The position numbers and the translations under genes were made by a program. A stretch of 64,000 nucleotides of DNA from Glutamicibacter ardleyensis (lineage in GTDB: Bacteria; Actinomycetota; Actinomycetes; Actinomycetales; Micrococcaceae): contig NZ_BMKX01000004.1 in NCBI RefSeq assembly GCF_014644555.1, positions 207,784-271,783 on the forward strand. The letters run 5' to 3'. Numbering within the stretch: position 1 is the first letter of the stretch; each line of letters begins with the position of its first letter. Under the pieces are notes generated by a model. That model was not told the DNA's origin and ran no database searches. It saw only the letters and a list, made by a program, of their open reading frames with translations. Shown piece by piece: positions 41,287 through 49,517 of this stretch.

Positions 41287-42567
41287 ATGAACGTTTTGAA
41301 AAAGATCCCTCTGTTGGGGTGGATCGTCGTTGCCATTATTCTCGGCATCTTGCTCGGCCCAGTCATGCCGGTGGGGCTCGGTAGCGTCTTCCTGACCTAC
41401 AACTCGATTTTCTCGGGCTTCCTGAGCTTCATCGTTCCGCTGATCATCCTTGGCTTGGTCATGCCGGCAATTGCCGAATTGGGCAAGGGTGCAGGTAAAT
41501 GGCTGGGTGTGACCGCACTGATCGCTTACGGCTCGACCGTCTTGGCTGGCCTGCTGGCATACTTTGTCAGCCGCTGGCTCTTCACCGCCTCGCTAACCGG
41601 CGGCGGTGTTGAAGAAATTGGTGAAGGTGAAGGATCCGGTTTTGAACCATTCGTCTCCTTGGTAACCTCCGCAGGCGACGGTGCCACCGAGATTGTGCTT
41701 GAACCAGTCATTGGTGTGATGAGCGCACTGATTCTGGCCTTCGTAATCGGCATTGGCCTCACCGCGTTCCGCAGCACCGTGCTATTCCGTGGAGCGGTCG
41801 AGTTCCGCACCATCATCGAAATGGTCATCCGCCGCATCATCGTGCCAGCGTTGCCACTGTTCATCTTCGGCATCTTCCTTGACTTGTCGGCCAGTGGTTC
41901 AGCAATCACCGTGGTCACCAAGTTCCTGTTGGTTGCAGTAGTCGCCTTCGCTCTGACCCTGGTCGTTCTGCTGATTCAGTACACCATCGCAGGCACCATG
42001 TCCGGCCGTAACCCACTGAAGGCACTGTGGGGCATGCGCGACGCGTACTTCACCGCGCTGGGTACCTCTTCCTCGGCGGCGACCATCCCGGTCACCCTGG
42101 CCTCGGCCAAGAAGAACGGTGTTTCTGATTCGGTGGCAGGCTTTGTGGTGCCATTGTGCGCCACTATTCACCTGTCCGGTTCGATGGTGAAGATTACCTG
42201 CTTCTCGATCGCAGTCTTGATGCTCACCGGCGGAGACATCAGCTTCGGCGCGTACTTCCCATTCATCTTGATGCTCGGCGTCATGATGATCGCAGCTCCT
42301 GGTGTTCCAGGTGGAGCCATTGCAGCGGCCGCTGGTCTGCTGGTGCAGATGCTTGGCTTCGGCGAGGTCGAGGTGGGCCTCATGTTCGCCGCGTACATTG
42401 CGCTGGATAGCTTCGGTACCGCAACCAACGTGACCGGCGACGGCGCGATTGCAATGATCATGAACAAGCTCACTCACGGCAAGCTGGGCGCTCAGGCCCA
42501 GGACCCTGAAGATGAGCATGTTGAAGTTCTTGCAGGCGAGAACGACGAGCACAACCTAGCCAACTAG
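41287..42567 (+). CDS. dicarboxylate/amino acid:cation symporter (DAACS)
   Basis: A 426-residue symporter of the GltP/SstT family, with re-entrant loops and about eight helices. Diagnostic are the serine-rich hairpin ALGTSSSAATIPVTLASAKK, the FVVPLCATIHLSGSMVKI helix and the substrate region DSFGTATNVTGDGAIAMIMN. The histidine-containing TIHLSGS in place of TINMDGT resembles SstT/YhcL-like members, so serine/threonine or dicarboxylate transport are both possible. ATG 41287 has AAGGAAG upstream; a very strong hairpin ends the transcript. Confidence 0.9.
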   Translation: MNVLKKIPLLGWIVVAIILGILLGPVMPVGLGSVFLTYNSIFSGFLSFIVPLIILGLVMPAIAELGKGAGKWLGVTALIAYGSTVLAGLLAYFVSRWLFTASLTGGGVEEIGEGEGSGFEPFVSLVTSAGDGATEIVLEPVIGVMSALILAFVIGIGLTAFRSTVLFRGAVEFRTIIEMVIRRIIVPALPLFIFGIFLDLSASGSAITVVTKFLLVAVVAFALTLVVLLIQYTIAGTMSGRNPLKALWGMRDAYFTALGTSSSAATIPVTLASAKKNGVSDSVAGFVVPLCATIHLSGSMVKITCFSIAVLMLTGGDISFGAYFPFILMLGVMMIAAPGVPGGAIAAAAGLLVQMLGFGEVEVGLMFAAYIALDSFGTATNVTGDGAIAMIMNKLTHGKLGAQAQDPEDEHVEVLAGENDEHNLAN

Positions 42568-42573
42568 TTCGAA

Positions 42574-42623
42574 AATTAAAAGCGTGGCACTACTGGGGAT
42601 CCAGTAGTGCCACGCTTTTAATT
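42574..42623. terminator. strong terminator after symporter
   Basis: A 23-bp perfect stem (AATTAAAAGCGTGGCACTACTGG and its complement) with a four-base loop; bidirectional. Confidence 0.93.
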
Positions 42624-42689
42624 GTTAACAGTTAGCGATTCACCTCGACGTAAGCCCAGGTCTACGCATTGTTCGGCTATTTGCAGAGT

Positions 42690-43655
42690 CTAGGGTTTCA
42701 TGCCCCAGATCTCGGTAGAAATGGCAGCGAATGCTCGCGCAAGTTCGTAGCCCCACAAGGCAACTTCCGCTGCATCGTAGCTTGTTTTCGTCGCGACTCC
42801 GACATGTGAAAGATGATAGGCTCTGGCTTGATATGGGTGCTCTACCCCGAATAGTTGTTGTTGCTTTGAGGGGCTTCTGTGTCGCGATAGCCGCACTAGG
42901 TTTTCGGTTTCTAACCGCTCAGCAACTTCCCATGCTCGATGGAGCGCAGTGCACATATTAATTTTTGACTCGCCTTCAACCTCATCGTGCTCGTCAGCGA
43001 AGAACCCGATTTTGGCGGAGAACTTCGGCTGTGAAGTTGCCACCCTCGTGCCTTGCACTTGTCCAAATACCCAGGTACCTGGAACTGAGTAGTCAAGGCT
43101 CGGATAGCGACTGTCTGCGTAGGTTAACTCCACCTTCACCTCGGGACCAAGCGTTGTTAATGCTTGTCCCAGCAGTCGACGAGTTTTGGCCTTGGTACCG
43201 GGTAAGCCCGCGAGCAGCAAAATGTCATTCAACAGCTGACCTGCCAGAGGATTCGTCGGCTCTAATTTGTGGAGCAGATCTGACCAGGAAACCGCCCGTA
43301 GGGTCGGGCGTTCGGTCAATACTTCGACCACGTCGATAGCATCACAAGCTGGCACCAAGAGGATACCTGCCGAATTCGGAAAACGATCTGCATATCGATC
43401 CATCTGCTCGGTAGATGCAAAATCGTCGATTTTTGCTTCGAGAAACGCGTATTTATCGTTTCTCGCGCTGAACGTTAGATCTGTGTCCAGCAGTTCGCGC
43501 CGGATACTCTCCGGATCGATATTATTCAGCTCAAAGCCAGTGAGGGAGCTGAGCGCCGCTCCGAATTCGTCAGGGTGGCAGATGGCCAAAGCCGATAACG
43601 CGCGAACCGCGCTGTGCTCTGAAGTCCAAGCTTGTGGGAGGCGAGGCGAGGTCAT
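42690..43655 (-). CDS. PD-(D/E)XK nuclease-like protein, unknown
   Basis: A 321-residue soluble protein that I do not recognise as a named family. Near the N-terminus it has the arrangement of a PD-(D/E)XK nuclease: D59 in LLDTDLTF, then E73-A74-K75 in YAFLEAKID at the end of a hydrophobic strand, then Q84xxxY88 (EQMDRYADRF), a QxxxY motif found in RecB-like and related nucleases. The rest has GILLVPACDAIDVV and many aromatic residues. The start is ATG 43655 with AAGGA upstream. It is on the same strand as cysE but downstream of its terminator, so it is transcribed separately or by read-through. Possible roles are defence or repair. Confidence 0.55.
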   Translation of the reverse strand: MTSPRLPQAWTSEHSAVRALSALAICHPDEFGAALSSLTGFELNNIDPESIRRELLDTDLTFSARNDKYAFLEAKIDDFASTEQMDRYADRFPNSAGILLVPACDAIDVVEVLTERPTLRAVSWSDLLHKLEPTNPLAGQLLNDILLLAGLPGTKAKTRRLLGQALTTLGPEVKVELTYADSRYPSLDYSVPGTWVFGQVQGTRVATSQPKFSAKIGFFADEHDEVEGESKINMCTALHRAWEVAERLETENLVRLSRHRSPSKQQQLFGVEHPYQARAYHLSHVGVATKTSYDAAEVALWGYELARAFAAISTEIWGMKP

Positions 43656-43682
43656 AAATATTATCCTTGCCCCAAAGAGAGA

Positions 43683-43713
43683 AATGACCTCGTGCAACAC
43701 GCACGAGGTCATT
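43683..43713 (-). terminator. terminator of cysE
   Basis: AATGACCTCGTGC and GCACGAGGTCATT form a 13-bp stem with a five-base loop; a T-rich run follows on the minus strand. It lies between cysE and the PD-(D/E)XK-like gene. Confidence 0.85.
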
Positions 43714-43729
43714 CCAACTCTTGTATTAT

Positions 43730-44314
43730 TTAGATCCACATGGCTGGATCAATATATTCGGCCGGGTCCACCGCAGGCTTGCGTTCCTCGGGAGTGCGCG
43801 GGCGGTTCTGCGCCGGAATACCGGTGACAATGGATCCTGCCGGAGCATCCTTGACTACCACTGCGTTGGCGCCCACCGCGGAGTCTGCACCAATGGTGAT
43901 CGGGCCAAGCACCTTCGCACCGGCACCAATGACCACGCGGTCCCCGATGGTGGGGTGGCGCTTGACCTTAGCCAGTGAGCGTCCGCCGAGGGTGACCCCG
44001 TGATAGAGCATCACATCTTCGCCGATTTCGGCGGTTTCACCGATCACGATGCCCATGCCGTGGTCGATAAAGAAGCGCCGTCCAATGGTGGCACCGGGGT
44101 GGATCTCGATGCCGGTGATTGCACGGTTAGCCTGTGAGAGCAGGCGTGCCGGCCATTTGAGCGACGGGTTCTGCCACATCTTATGCGCCAATCGGTGCAT
44201 CCAGATCGCGTGCAGTCCTGAATACACGAAGAAGTTTTCGGTATCACTACGGGCTGCCGGGTCATGGGAGCGAGCGGTGGCGAGATCTTCGCGTAACCGG
44301 GAGAAAAAACTCAT
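43730..44314 (-). CDS. cysE: serine O-acetyltransferase
   Basis: Acetylates L-serine with acetyl-CoA, giving the substrate of CysK. A short form of about 194 residues, as in many Gram-positives. The left-handed beta-helix is clear: [40 protein letters not shown] with the catalytic His, [23 protein letters not shown] and the C-terminal coenzyme-A lid. The start is ATG 44314 with AAAGG upstream. It lies downstream of cysK in the same direction. Confidence 0.95.
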   Translation of the reverse strand: MSFFSRLREDLATARSHDPAARSDTENFFVYSGLHAIWMHRLAHKMWQNPSLKWPARLLSQANRAITGIEIHPGATIGRRFFIDHGMGIVIGETAEIGEDVMLYHGVTLGGRSLAKVKRHPTIGDRVVIGAGAKVLGPITIGADSAVGANAVVVKDAPAGSIVTGIPAQNRPRTPEERKPAVDPAEYIDPAMWI

Positions 44315-44370
44315 AAATACAACCTTTGTGCTTGCAACAAGCTGACGTGCCCTGAAACAGGGAACATGAC

Positions 44371-44429
44371 AAATCGGCGTGAGCCGCTTGATGGACCTAT
44401 ATAGATCCAACAGCGCGTCACGCCGATTT
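44371..44429. repeat. inverted repeat between cysK and cysE
   Basis: AAATCGGCGTGA and TCACGCCGATTT (perfect 12-bp arms) enclose a 35-base loop. It may attenuate transcription between the two cysteine genes. Confidence 0.55.
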
Positions 44430-44453
44430 ATTCACGACTTTGAAAACTAGTTA

Positions 44454-45389
44454 TTAGCCGCGGATGTCATCAAAGAGCAAGGTGGAGATGTAACGCTCGC
44501 CAAAGTCGGGAACGATGGTGACGATCTGCTTGCCTGCGTACTCTTCACGGGCAGCAATCTGCAACGCACCCCATACCGCGGCGCCAGCGGAGATACCGCC
44601 AAGAATGCCTTCCTTCACACCCAGTGCGCGAGCCACCGAGACCGAGTCTTCGATCGACGCATCAAGCACCTCGTCGTAGAGTTCGGTATCCAGCACCTCA
44701 GGGATGAAGTTTGCGCCCAACCCCTGAATCTTATGTGGACCAGGCTTGCCGCCATTGAGGATTGGTGAATCCTTCGGCTCCACCGCAACGATCAGCAGGT
44801 TAGGGTTCTTTTCCTTCAGGTAGCGTCCGGCGCCGGTGATGGTGCCACCGGTACCGATACCTGCCACGAGCACGTCAACCTTGCCGTCGGTGTCTTCCCA
44901 GATCTCTGGGCCGGTGGTTTCCGCGTGAACCTGTGGGTTCGCGGTGTTGGCGAACTGCTGGGCCCAAATAGCGTTATCCGAGGTAGCGACGATTTCCTTC
45001 GCCTTTTCTACCGCGCCACGCATGCCGTCGGCGCCCGGGGTCAATACGATCTCGGCACCGTAAGCGCGGAGCATGACGCGGCGCTCGGTGGACATCGTCT
45101 CTGGCATGGTCAAGATGACCTTGTAACCGCGAGCGGCGCCCACCATGGCCAGGGCGATACCGGTGTTGCCACTGGTGCCTTCCACGATGGTTCCGCCTGG
45201 TTTGAGCGCACCGGACTTTTCTGCGGCGTCCACGATGGCGACACCGATACGATCCTTGACCGAGTTGGCTGGATTGTAGAATTCCAGCTTCACTGCGACG
45301 CTACCTGGCAGGCCCTCGCCCAAACGGTTGAGCTTAACTAGAGGGGTCTTACCGATGATCTCGGTGACGTTGTTGTAGATCTTGCCCAT
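44454..45389 (-). CDS. cysK: cysteine synthase A
   Basis: O-acetylserine sulfhydrylase, a PLP enzyme making cysteine from O-acetylserine and sulfide. It has 311 residues; the PLP lysine is in NPANSVKDRIG, the substrate loop is VEGTSGNTGIALAM and the phosphate site is AGIGTGGTITGAGRYLK. A C-terminal GISAGAAVWGAL supplies the serine at the pyridine nitrogen. AAGGA precedes ATG 45389. With cysE downstream it completes cysteine synthesis from serine. Confidence 0.97.
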   Translation of the reverse strand: MGKIYNNVTEIIGKTPLVKLNRLGEGLPGSVAVKLEFYNPANSVKDRIGVAIVDAAEKSGALKPGGTIVEGTSGNTGIALAMVGAARGYKVILTMPETMSTERRVMLRAYGAEIVLTPGADGMRGAVEKAKEIVATSDNAIWAQQFANTANPQVHAETTGPEIWEDTDGKVDVLVAGIGTGGTITGAGRYLKEKNPNLLIVAVEPKDSPILNGGKPGPHKIQGLGANFIPEVLDTELYDEVLDASIEDSVSVARALGVKEGILGGISAGAAVWGALQIAAREEYAGKQIVTIVPDFGERYISTLLFDDIRG

Positions 45390-45484
45390 TTGTATGCAAT
45401 CCTTACGTGACTTGGTGCAGGCCGCTGTTGCCCGGCGTGTGGTGCTGAAGTTTCAGTACTAAGCCTAATCGGCTCGTTGAACAC

Positions 45485-46087
45485 TCAGGACTCGTTAAGC
45501 CATTGAGCGTAATATTTCCTGACTTTTACGAGCTTCGGGTCAATAATGACTCGGCAATATCCGACTTCTTGGTTCTCCGAGTAGAAATCTTGGTGAACTT
45601 GCTCGGCCGGGTAGAAATCTTTGGACTCCTCAATCGTGGTGACGATCGGGTTCGGGTACAGTGCCGCGTACTTGTTAATGGCTGCCTCAAAGAGCTCACG
45701 CTGTGCCTGGTCCAGTGGGAACATTGCCGAGCGATACTGCGTACCCACGTCGTAGCCCTGGCGGTTCAGCGTGGTCGGATCATGCACCGTGAAGAACATG
45801 TCCAGGATGGTTTCCGCCGGCACCACCTGCTCGTCGAAGATCACCGCGACAACTTCCGCGTGGCCGCTGGTTCCCGAACAGACCTGGCGGTAGTCCGGAT
45901 TTGTGGTGTGTCCACCCTGGTATCCGGAGAGCACCGCGCGCACTCCGCGGGTGCGCTGATAAACGGCGTCTAGACACCAGAAACAACCGCCGGCTAAAAC
46001 GAAGGTTGTCAGTTTGGTGTCCTCGATGTCCATCGAAGCGGCAAAATGATGGGGCGTGTCTAATCTGAGAGTACTCACAGAGTTCAT
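45485..46087 (-). CDS. msrA: peptide methionine sulfoxide reductase A
   Basis: Reduces methionine-S-sulfoxide in proteins. About 200 residues, with the active Cys in LAGGCFWCLDAVYQR, then SGYQGGHTTNPDYRQVCSGTSGHAEVV and the C-terminal EVGYCRVIIDPK holding a likely resolving Cys. The start is uncertain: ATG 46087 is used, ATG 46033 would also keep the whole domain, and neither has a clear ribosome site. It is divergent from the Nif3-like gene. Confidence 0.93.
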   Translation of the reverse strand: MNSVSTLRLDTPHHFAASMDIEDTKLTTFVLAGGCFWCLDAVYQRTRGVRAVLSGYQGGHTTNPDYRQVCSGTSGHAEVVAVIFDEQVVPAETILDMFFTVHDPTTLNRQGYDVGTQYRSAMFPLDQAQRELFEAAINKYAALYPNPIVTTIEESKDFYPAEQVHQDFYSENQEVGYCRVIIDPKLVKVRKYYAQWLNES

Positions 46088-46143
46088 AACGCACCGGCGT
46101 TGCATTATGTTCCACGCCCAGTTTCAGCGCGTAGGGTGGAAGC

Positions 46144-47097
46144 ATGCAGAGCAAGGCTAATACCCCGCAGAACACGGCAGCGAAAACTCCGGATGCGCAG
46201 TCCGCAAACCTCTCCGCCGTTACCGGCGAGGCCGCGGAAGGCACAGAAACCGAAGCTAGTGCCAGCGGCACCACGCTGGGCGCGGTACTCGAAGCGGTTG
46301 AAGAACTATGGCCGCAATCATTGGCAGAAGACTGGGACGCCGTTGGGCTGGTCACCGGTCGCACTACCGCGCCGGTGAAGAAGATTGTGATGGCGGTGGA
46401 TCCGACCTTAGAGGTCATTAACGACGCGATCACCCGCGGGGCTGATTTGCTGATCACCCATCACCCGTTATTGCTTCGCGGTGTCACCCAAGTGGCCGGA
46501 ACCAGCTTTAAAGGCGAGGCTATTCACCGGCTGATTGAATCCGGTACCGCACTGCTGACCGCGCACACCAATGCCGATAATGCGATTGGCGGCGTCAATG
46601 ATGCACTGGCCGACGCCTTTGGCCTCACCGGCTGTGTCCCGCTGGTTGAATCCAAAGATGGGCTGCCCGAAGAAGGCTTGGGCCGTGTTGGTTTCCTGGA
46701 TAAGCCGATGAAGCTCGAAGATTTTGCCGAACGCGTCTTTACCGTGCTTCCAGCGGTTGCCGGTGGTGTCCGGGTGGCCGGTGACCGTCTGGGCATAGTG
46801 CGCAAGATTGCGCTCTGCGGTGGGGCGGGTGACTCGCTCTTTGACGCGGTCCGTGCCCACAAAGCAGACGTGTACGTCACCGCAGATTTACGCCATCACC
46901 CTGCTAGCGAGGCACGCGAGGCCGCCGACGGCGGGCATCCTTTCCTGATCGATGTCTCGCACTTTGCCTCGGAATGGGTCTGGCTTTCCGCCGGCGCCCG
47001 CGCGTTGGAAAACGTGCTGCAGGATTTGGGCCATGAGGTACAGATTGAGGTGTCCCAGGTGAATTCCGATCCTTGGGACTTCGTGCTCACCCCCTAG
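46144..47097 (+). CDS. Nif3-like dinuclear metal centre protein
   Basis: A 317-residue protein of the NIF3/YqfO family, which form hexameric rings with a two-metal site. Metal ligands are visible in LLITHHPLLLRG (two His), TAHTNADNAIGGVND (Asp) and the C-terminal FLIDVSHFASEW (His and Glu). The 40 N-terminal residues are Ala/Thr/Glu-rich and probably disordered. The middle insert common in YqfO is short here. The biochemical role is unsettled; GTP cyclohydrolase I activity has been proposed for members. Confidence 0.92.
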   Translation: MQSKANTPQNTAAKTPDAQSANLSAVTGEAAEGTETEASASGTTLGAVLEAVEELWPQSLAEDWDAVGLVTGRTTAPVKKIVMAVDPTLEVINDAITRGADLLITHHPLLLRGVTQVAGTSFKGEAIHRLIESGTALLTAHTNADNAIGGVNDALADAFGLTGCVPLVESKDGLPEEGLGRVGFLDKPMKLEDFAERVFTVLPAVAGGVRVAGDRLGIVRKIALCGGAGDSLFDAVRAHKADVYVTADLRHHPASEAREAADGGHPFLIDVSHFASEWVWLSAGARALENVLQDLGHEVQIEVSQVNSDPWDFVLTP

Positions 47098-47214
47098 TCA
47101 TGCTGCATCATCTTGGTCGGATGAGGTGATTTTGTGCGCATGGTCAAGATAAATGAGGCGGGCATCAATGTCCTCGCTTGTGTAGCTTACGGACGAACCG
47201 AGCGTTGCGCTCAT
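47098..47214 (-). CDS. possible 38-residue protein
   Basis: A very short frame, too small for most gene callers, but with a good ribosome site (AAAGGA, then six bases, then ATG 47214). The product is acidic, beginning MSATLGSSVSYTSEDIDARL and ending with DQDDAA. Its stop codon directly abuts the stop of the convergent Nif3 gene. It is 43 bases downstream of another minus-strand frame that is cut by the insertion sequence, so it may be the last gene of a disrupted operon. No family recognised. Confidence 0.35.
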   Translation of the reverse strand: MSATLGSSVSYTSEDIDARLIYLDHAHKITSSDQDDAA

Positions 47215-47257
47215 GGTGCTTCCTTTATCGTTGGGGTCCATTGCTCGTCGTCTTTGG

Positions 47258-47587
47258 TCAGGCAATAAAGCGACGGTTTGGCCGGCGCCCGGCTTGACAG
47301 TCGATGGTCTCTAGCTCACTTGGTATGGCCGCCATGCTGATCTTCAGGAAGTTGTCCTCGTCAACTTTCTCCACGATCGGGTAAAGCGCGAATCCTCCAG
47401 TGCGCATCCGTTCAAGGAAAACTGAAGGCTTCCGACCTGGACGGTGAAGTTTCAAAAGGTGCGTAGACCATGCCTCGCCTTCGGGTGTGGGCTTAGCTGG
47501 CGCTGCGCGCATGCTGCTTCCGTCCATGCGGAAGCCAGAGCGCAATTCATTGCCAATGCACATCGAGCGCTTGGAAAAAGTGGGCAC
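47258..47587 (-). pseudogene. ORF cut by ISL3 element, unknown
   Basis: A minus-strand frame of 109 codons that is open into the left end of the insertion sequence, so its 5' part is missing. The 3' part reads like protein (FLERMRTGGFALYPIVEKVD, then NFLKISMAAIPSELETIDC). I do not recognise it. The GTG at 47587 is only the first start after the junction. The bases on the far side of the element show no matching upstream part. Confidence 0.35.
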
Positions 47588-47593
47588 CCTAAA

Positions 47594-49046
47594 GGGGCTC
47601 TTCAGGATTCAGGGTGTAAACGCGATCTAAAGCCACCGGTTTCCAACAATGACCGTGCGCTATAGTGCGCCAAATTCGTGAACCCCAAAGCGATACCCCG
47701 CAGGTGCTCCAACCGCCCATTGAGTGCTTCAGTAGGCCCATTGAAACTGCCAATGTGATCAAAATACGCGAGGATATCCGGTTTCCGCCTGCGCAGCGTA
47801 CCACCGAGTTTCTTCAACTCCGGTAAACCCTTCGGCACTTTGGTACCGATCTCGTTGATCAGTTGTTCCATGGCCCACTTCCCGATCTCGGGCTTCTTCT
47901 GCCGGTAGGCATCAACCATCCTCTGGTAAACGCTCCAGACCAATTGCACAGGCTCGTGCTTCGCAACGTTGAACAGGTCTTCAACGCGCTGTTTCTGTTT
48001 CTCTGTGGCCAGCGATAAACCTGTAGTCAGCGTACGCCGGCACTTATACAGCGGATCATCTTTCCGGCCACGCCGCCCATATTGTTCACGCTGAACTCGT
48101 TGTCTGGCCTGGTCCAACGCCTCGGAGCCGAGCTTGACCACATGAAAAGGGTCCAAGACTTCTACGGCTTGGGGCAGTTCCTCAGCAGCAGCGCTTTTGA
48201 AGCCGGTGAACCCGTCCATCGCGACCACCTCAACATTGTTTTTCCATGCTTCACCGCGTTCAGCAAGCCAGGTCTTGAACACGGCCTTGGAACTTCCGGG
48301 AATCATGTCGAGCAATCGTGCGGTGCCAGTGCCAGCCTTCACCGGGGTGAGGTCAACAATGACCGTCACGTACTTGTCTCCACTTTTGGTATGCCGCCAC
48401 ACGTGCTCATCAACTCCCAACACTTTGACTCCGTTGAACCGGGTTGGGTCATCTATCAGCAGGCGCTGGCCTTCGGCCAGCACTGCTTCGTTGGCGGTAT
48501 TCCAGGTGACACCGAGCCCTTCGGCAATCCGTGAGACTGACAGGTGCTGGGTGACTAGCCCGGCCAAAGCCCAGCGTAGCCCGGTCCGGCTGATTTTCTG
48601 TCGTGGCGCTACCGCTTGGCTGAGGTCTTCACGCCAGACGCGTTGGCAGTGGTTGCAGCGGTAGCGGCGGTGCTTGATCACCAGGACGGTGGGCCGCCAT
48701 CCGAACGGTTCGTGGGACAGGCGCCGGGTGACGGTATCGCGTGGATTTCCGGGCGTTCCGCACGTTTGGCACCATGGGTCAGGGTTGGTCACTTGGCAGA
48801 GGATCTCAGCTTTCTTCGGCGTGAGGCGCTGCCCGATGGCGGTGAGTCCCAGTCCGTCAAGGTTGGTGAAAGTCGTGAGATTTGCGGGGGTATAGATAGA
48901 ATGGTGCACAGTCGAGGTCTCTAGAAATGGTTAGTGTGGTAACTTCCATTCTTCTGGAAGGCCTCGACTTTTTAATGCATTGACGACATGCCCGGGATCC
49001 GGGGTGTTGGGTTTAGGTGGCTACACTCTCAATTCTGAAGAGCCCC
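47594..49046 (-). mobile_element. ISL3-family insertion sequence
   Basis: About 1453 bp, bounded by imperfect inverted repeats of about 25 bp: left end GGGGCTCTTCAGGATTCAGG and right end (reverse) GGGGCTCTTCAGAATTGAGA, both continuing to GTGTA. The single transposase gene fills it. ISL3 elements normally make an 8-bp target duplication; the flanks here (ACCCTAAA and CAAAGGCT) are not copies, which suggests deletion or recombination at one side after insertion. Confidence 0.9.
47602..48909 (-). CDS. ISL3-family transposase
   Basis: A complete 435-residue transposase. The N-terminal zinc finger is in CQTCGTPGN and YRCNHCQRVW; a helix-turn-helix region follows at HLSVSRIAEGLGVTWNTANE; the DDE acidic residues include the Asp of VKVLGVDEHVW and the Asp of VEVVAMDGFTGF, with the Glu near GPTEALNGRLEHLRG. 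The start is GTG 48909. No internal stops, so the element is probably active. The stop codon lies inside the left inverted repeat, as usual in this family. Confidence 0.95.
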   Translation of the reverse strand: MHHSIYTPANLTTFTNLDGLGLTAIGQRLTPKKAEILCQVTNPDPWCQTCGTPGNPRDTVTRRLSHEPFGWRPTVLVIKHRRYRCNHCQRVWREDLSQAVAPRQKISRTGLRWALAGLVTQHLSVSRIAEGLGVTWNTANEAVLAEGQRLLIDDPTRFNGVKVLGVDEHVWRHTKSGDKYVTVIVDLTPVKAGTGTARLLDMIPGSSKAVFKTWLAERGEAWKNNVEVVAMDGFTGFKSAAAEELPQAVEVLDPFHVVKLGSEALDQARQRVQREQYGRRGRKDDPLYKCRRTLTTGLSLATEKQKQRVEDLFNVAKHEPVQLVWSVYQRMVDAYRQKKPEIGKWAMEQLINEIGTKVPKGLPELKKLGGTLRRRKPDILAYFDHIGSFNGPTEALNGRLEHLRGIALGFTNLAHYSARSLLETGGFRSRLHPES

Positions 49047-49107
49047 CAAAGGCTTCCGGGCAGATCAGCGGGTGCGAGGGAAGGTAGTAAGGATTTTCAC
49101 GGTGTGT

Positions 49108-49138
49108 TTTGAGTGCGTTTGAGGTATCTTTGAGGTAT
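49108..49138 (+). promoter_or_regulatory. direct repeats overlapping antitoxin start
   Basis: TTTGAGGTAT occurs twice with an 11-base period (49118-49127 and 49129-49138) and a partial copy TTTGAG precedes it at 49108. The last copy includes the AT of the antitoxin ATG. One-turn spacing suggests cooperative binding by the antitoxin for self-control. Confidence 0.5.
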
Positions 49139-49517
49139 GACAACCCTCACACGAAACCAAACTCATGGACGCACCGCTCGCATGGATATCCATCAGGTCG
49201 TGCGAGAACTCAACGATGCCCTAGGTCCCACATTGGTTGCAGCCCTGTCCGGGATTAGAGACCGAAAGCAGCCGTCGCGCTGGTCAAGCCCAACCGGCCC
49301 GGTTCCTGGCCCAGCCAGTCAGCAACGCCTCCAGCTGGCACATTCTGAATGGACTCGCGTCAAATCCCAAGAAGGAGACCATGTCGCTCGATCATTCTTC
49401 ATCGGAGGCAATCCAATGCTGGGCGAAGACACTCCGATCACCGCCATTCGCGAAGACCGAGGCGCAGATCTAGTCGCTGCTGTCGATGCCTTCCTGGAAG
49501 GTTCCGGCAGTTGGTAG
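49137..49517 (+). CDS. Xre/MbcA/ParS-type antitoxin
   Basis: A 126-residue antitoxin candidate of a RES/Xre pair. The N-terminal half (MDIHQVVRELNDALGPTLVA) resembles the divergent Xre helix-turn-helix of the family, and the C-terminal SFFIGGNPMLGEDTPITAIR followed by GADLVAAVDAFLEG matches the toxin-binding MbcA/ParS (DUF2384) domain. GAGG precedes ATG closely; ATG 49182 is a weaker alternative. It is followed by, and overlaps, the RES toxin gene. Lies next to an insertion sequence. Confidence 0.8.
   Translation: MTTLTRNQTHGRTARMDIHQVVRELNDALGPTLVAALSGIRDRKQPSRWSSPTGPVPGPASQQRLQLAHSEWTRVKSQEGDHVARSFFIGGNPMLGEDTPITAIREDRGADLVAAVDAFLEGSGSW

Noticed and set aside
49108..49138. Repeats considered as a CRISPR or iteron array
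   Set aside because: Only two full 10-base copies with a one-base spacer, at a start codon; no array elsewhere in the window and no replication gene nearby.
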